Below, one piece after another: positions 61,179 to 64,000 of a stretch of DNA of 64,000 bases (position 1 is its first letter; each line of letters begins with the position of its first letter). The position numbers and the translations under genes are program-made. The notes beneath the pieces are model-generated. The model worked only from the letters and a program-made list of their open reading frames with translations, was not told the DNA's origin and searched no databases. Location of the stretch: positions 434,001-498,000 of the forward strand of contig OZ241921.1 in NCBI GenBank assembly GCA_965203935.1, read 5' to 3'. The stretch comes from JANQSP01 sp965203935 (lineage in GTDB: Bacteria > Bdellovibrionota > Bdellovibrionia > Bdellovibrionales > UBA1609).

Positions 61179-61514
61179 CTTTAAAAATCCCGAAAAGATA
61201 AAAAACCGGAAAAGCGCGTACAGCTTAAAAGGGTTTTTTATGCCTGGTCAAGAAAAAAACATACTTTGCCATACATTACCATATATTTAACAACCAGCAA
61301 AATAAGCCCGTTCCCGCCCATGAGGGGTCTTTCTGGATCCCGCAGAGCCAAGCGAACTGTGTCCCTGTTCAGCCCCGCCCACAAGCCGGTTCTTTCATTT
61401 TGTTATGCCAAAAAAAGCTGATTATGGTTGAAATCCCTAAAAATTGACTTATTTTGTGTGATATACTGTATTTGTTCAGGGAAAGAAACAATATTAACAA
61501 TATTGGAGGCTGTT
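61179..61514. other. intergenic region, nothing recognised
   Basis: About 335 bp between the divergently oriented barrel gene and the small membrane protein. No convincing gene, repeat or RNA was seen. An in-frame extension of the small gene reaches back to a TTG at 61428 but lacks a ribosome site. Confidence 0.5.
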
Positions 61515-61724
61515 TTGGAAATAACTTTAAATGTTACCTTATTTACTGCTTTAATTGCCTTATTATTAACATCGGTTATTGCGTTTTGCTCTGTATTTGC
61601 CGGATTAGGTTTTGTTTTTAATCTTTTTTTACGGCCCATGAAAGAAAATCAAGCCCGTATGGAAAACCGCATGGACCGAATTGAATCCAAGCTTGATCAA
61701 CTAATCAATGCCTCCACCAAGTAA
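61515..61724 (+). CDS. small membrane-anchored coiled-coil protein
   Basis: A TTG at 61515, five bases after GGAGG, gives 69 residues. There are one or two hydrophobic segments (LFTALIALLLTSVIAFCSVF), then KENQARMENRMDRIESKLDQL. It is paralogous to the 20043-20279 product in layout and in the post-helix motif. Function unknown. Confidence 0.6.
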   Translation: MEITLNVTLFTALIALLLTSVIAFCSVFAGLGFVFNLFLRPMKENQARMENRMDRIESKLDQLINASTK

Positions 61725-61743
61725 AGTGATAGAGACAGGAGGA

Positions 61744-61776
61744 CAGTCTCAGTGGTTTTTTCCTGTAAATTTAAAC
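61744..61776 (+). terminator. possible terminator after the small membrane gene
   Basis: GAGAC and GTCTC could pair around AGGAGGACA, with a T-run shortly after. The stem is short, so this is weak. Confidence 0.35.
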
Positions 61777-61872
61777 CCGGTTGTAGATGGACTTATTTGC
61801 GGATCGTTTCTGAAGCAATGACCCTTGTTTTCAGGCAATCTTTTAGGTCTTTTGTAGAAAGCAAGTAAAAAT

Positions 61873-64000
61873 TTATGAGACTTTTCTTATCGAACTATGT
61901 TGATTCAAAAGTTTTGTGATCATGCTGTTCAAATGTTTCCAAACTTGTTCTGTATTTTTAATTTTCTTTTTGATTTTTTTGCGGGATTTTATAAAGCTCC
62001 AATTTGAATCCAGTTCTACATTTTGAGCTATGAGTTTGATTTTTTTTGTATGGCTCACAATACTTTTATGCAATTTTTCTTTAGAATCGTATTTTGGAAA
62101 ATAAGGTTTTAACAAGTGTCTGTGAAAATGCCTTGCTCCCCATTGTCCTTGAGCTTGCAAACTTCTGATTTTTTCTATAAGAGGATCACTATTTAAAATT
62201 CCCTCAAGATACACTCCTTCCTCTTTTGTTTTGACTTTCGCATAATATAAAGAGGTGTCAATTATCCCTTTTTCATCTTCCAATAAAACCGCCGCTGGAT
62301 AAGTCCCCGATGCCGCATAAACAACCCTTAATTTTGGAACAGGGAATTGATTTTTTAATTTATTTCTAAAATTGATATTTTCTTTAAAAGTCATTTTTCC
62401 TGTTCCATTCTTATCCCATATTTTTTCAGCCTGCTCCAAATAAGAGCTTAAATTTGTCCAGCCTTCCCGCTCCGCCTCTTCAGTGCTCATAACTCCGGCT
62501 TTATTGTTCCAAGGTATCACGGCAAGATTGTTCTTAAGCACTCTAAAAGGGGCGATGGACCCGCCTGTATAGACCGGCATTAAGAACTGAGATTCCATTT
62601 TGCCCTCTAAAGGTGAAATATCTTTCCAAGGAGCTTTATCCTGATTGGAGGAAATACCGCGAATCAAAGGGGTTCTGGAGGATCCTCCAAGACTTCCTTT
62701 TTGTATCTGTTCAACAAACAGGAGTTTTCTCGGAACTAAAGAAGCCCCTTGTTTGAATTTGTGATAATAATAGGAGTGCTCCTTAAAATCCGCTTGAGGC
62801 CACGGTTTTTGTTCCTTTGTCAACGCTTTATCAGCTTTTCTTAAATTGGTATTTTTTTCAAGGAGTTTCCCTTTGAAATACAAGATATTGTTTTTTTTGG
62901 AATTGCTTTTTCATTTTTTTTCTTTCTAACAGCAAACAAGACACAGGAGGAGGTGTTAAAGAGGTGTTTCACCTGAGCATCAAAAACCCATGCGTTTTTG
63001 AATTTAATAAGAACTGACTGTCCGCTGGATCTTTCAAAAGTTCCTTCTCTAAAAACAGAATGCTGAGGCCCGTTCATTACGCCAAAGGGCATCACAAAAG
63101 CCACTTCTCCTTTTTCTTTCATGTACAAATCAACGGATCGAACAAAAAAATATGTGGAAATATTCTGACTGGTTCTTAGCTTTGATTGTCCTTTGTCTTT
63201 CTTCCATAGATTGATTGAAAAACACTCTTCTTTCAGTCTTGTCTGCATTTCCTGATTCATACTGCTGAATTTAAGCCACGGGGGATTTCCGATGACAATA
63301 TCCGCTTTTTGCTTTTCAGAGGACAGCCATATCGGACGGGTGAGATTTCTTGCAACATAGCCCCAAATATGGTTTCTTTCCTCTTTTTGAAGTTCAAGGA
63401 GAGTTTTATAGGTTTTAGAAAGTCTTTTCTTTTCAGAATCATCTGCTATATTTTGACTCTGAATCCATGAGTTAAAAACTTCACTTTCCTTGTATTTACC
63501 AGCCAGATCAATCATCTTTCGAAGAATTGTGTCAAATTTAATGGAATCCTGACATATAGACCCGGGAAAAACCAATTGTTTCCTCTGTGCTCCGGTTTTT
63601 TTGTCTTCGGGAACATAGATCCTTAAGTCTCTTCCAAATTCCTCATCAACACTCCATTGAAGGGAATCTCCCAAATAAACTGGAATACTGATATCATCAG
63701 GACGGTCTTTCTTGATTATGTTCAGCATAGCCAAAAGATAAGTGATTCTGGAAAAGATAACAGCTACAGGGTGAATGTCAATACCGGTTATTTTCTCGCA
63801 TATAAGGCTTATTGTTTTTCTGGTTGGCAGATTTTCTTTTTCAGCTTTGGAGATTAAAAGTTTTATTGAATGAAACAGAAAAGTTCCTGAGCCACAGGCT
63901 GGATCAATTATTCTCTTTTCAAGGGGTTTTTTGATAACTTCCCTGCATATTTTTTCAGCCAGCCAGTCAGGGGTGTAATATTCCCCCATTTTATGTCTTT
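61873..64000 (-). pseudogene. gamma-class N6-adenine DNA methyltransferase, frameshifted at A8 and cut by window
   Basis: The visible protein starts before the window edge (frame reads RHKMGEYYTPDWLAE). It has the SAM site IIDPACGSGTFLFHSI, the catalytic NPPWLKFSS and, after an -1 shift, a target-recognition-like C-terminal region (LYFKGKLLEKN to the stop at 61873). The first frame stops at 62841 and the second opens upstream of it. The shift lies at a run of eight A (T8 at 62891-62898). This resembles type I/IIG or Pgl-like methylases. The gene may be phase variable, mutated or misassembled. Confidence 0.8.

Noticed and set aside
62841..62883. Reading the methyltransferase as two separate overlapping genes
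   Set aside because: The second frame has no ribosome site, and its sequence continues the first protein directly if one base is re-read at the A8 run.
1..64000. tRNA and rRNA genes
   Set aside because: I looked for tRNA T-arm and rRNA-like conserved strings and saw none that fold convincingly. A covariance-model scan would be decisive.

Overview
The window is a 64 kb stretch of a Gram-negative chromosome, roughly 42% GC by eye and rich in A/T homopolymers. Lipoproteins, signal-peptide proteins and outer-membrane barrels ending in phenylalanine show an outer membrane. RNase Y, a menaquinone branch, many secreted helical-repeat proteins and a type IV pilin would fit a Bdellovibrionota/Oligoflexia-like or other deep proteobacterial lineage. 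That placement is inference, because no rRNA or tRNA gene was recognised.

Layout. 1-8.9 kb: lgt (cut by the window edge), serS, maf, a lipoprotein, an acyltransferase, trpS, an envelope barrel, a glyoxalase II and RNase Y. 8.9-11.6 kb: an AlbA_2/Schlafen-type ATP-binding protein, a 142-bp duplication with 11-bp repeats, and ybeY. 11.9-23.2 kb: HPPD, ribD, truA-rplM-rpsI, a frameshifted barrel gene, asd, a DsbA-like lipoprotein, then lipA, a 2-oxoacid dehydrogenase E2 and an Nfu-type Fe-S protein. 23.3-31.3 kb: a secreted CHAT/caspase-like protein with HEAT repeats, a RecB-like nuclease/helicase and a type II restriction-modification pair. 31.6-43.3 kb: a nearly complete shikimate/chorismate region. 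Here aroB, aroA and a shikimate kinase-dehydroquinase-shikimate dehydrogenase fusion follow the domain order of eukaryotic AROM. aroC, dprA, ubiE/menG, DAHP synthase and a chorismate-utilising enzyme follow. 43.4-47.4 kb: a Zorya-like defence module (ZorA-like, HNH nuclease, ZorB-like) and an Rpn nuclease with an internal start. 48-53.7 kb: an accessory zone with a pilin, small zinc-finger proteins in several decayed copies, small membrane proteins and an orphan Rpn C-terminal gene. 53.7-61.7 kb: dapD, lpdA, hypothetical membrane proteins, a CofE-like ligase and a barrel. 61.9-64 kb: a gamma-class adenine methyltransferase split by a frameshift at an A8 run and cut by the window edge.

Scattered through the window is a family of about a dozen palindromic elements. 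They have CTGTGAAAAAG/CTTTTTCAC-type ends and, in the clearest cases, 8-14 bp direct flanking repeats. Several carry a nearly constant apical loop on a stem whose sequence differs between copies while staying self-complementary. These elements, the Zorya-like A-HNH-B arrangement, the AROM-like gene order and the Rpn gene-within-gene are the most interesting observations.

Functionally, the aro genes carry DAHP synthesis through to chorismate. The isochorismate-synthase-like protein and UbiE/MenG suggest chorismate is drawn into menaquinone, and HPPD degrades 4-hydroxyphenylpyruvate. LipA, E2 and Lpd belong to lipoate-dependent dehydrogenase chemistry, although no E1 lies here. Asd and DapD supply diaminopimelate and lysine.
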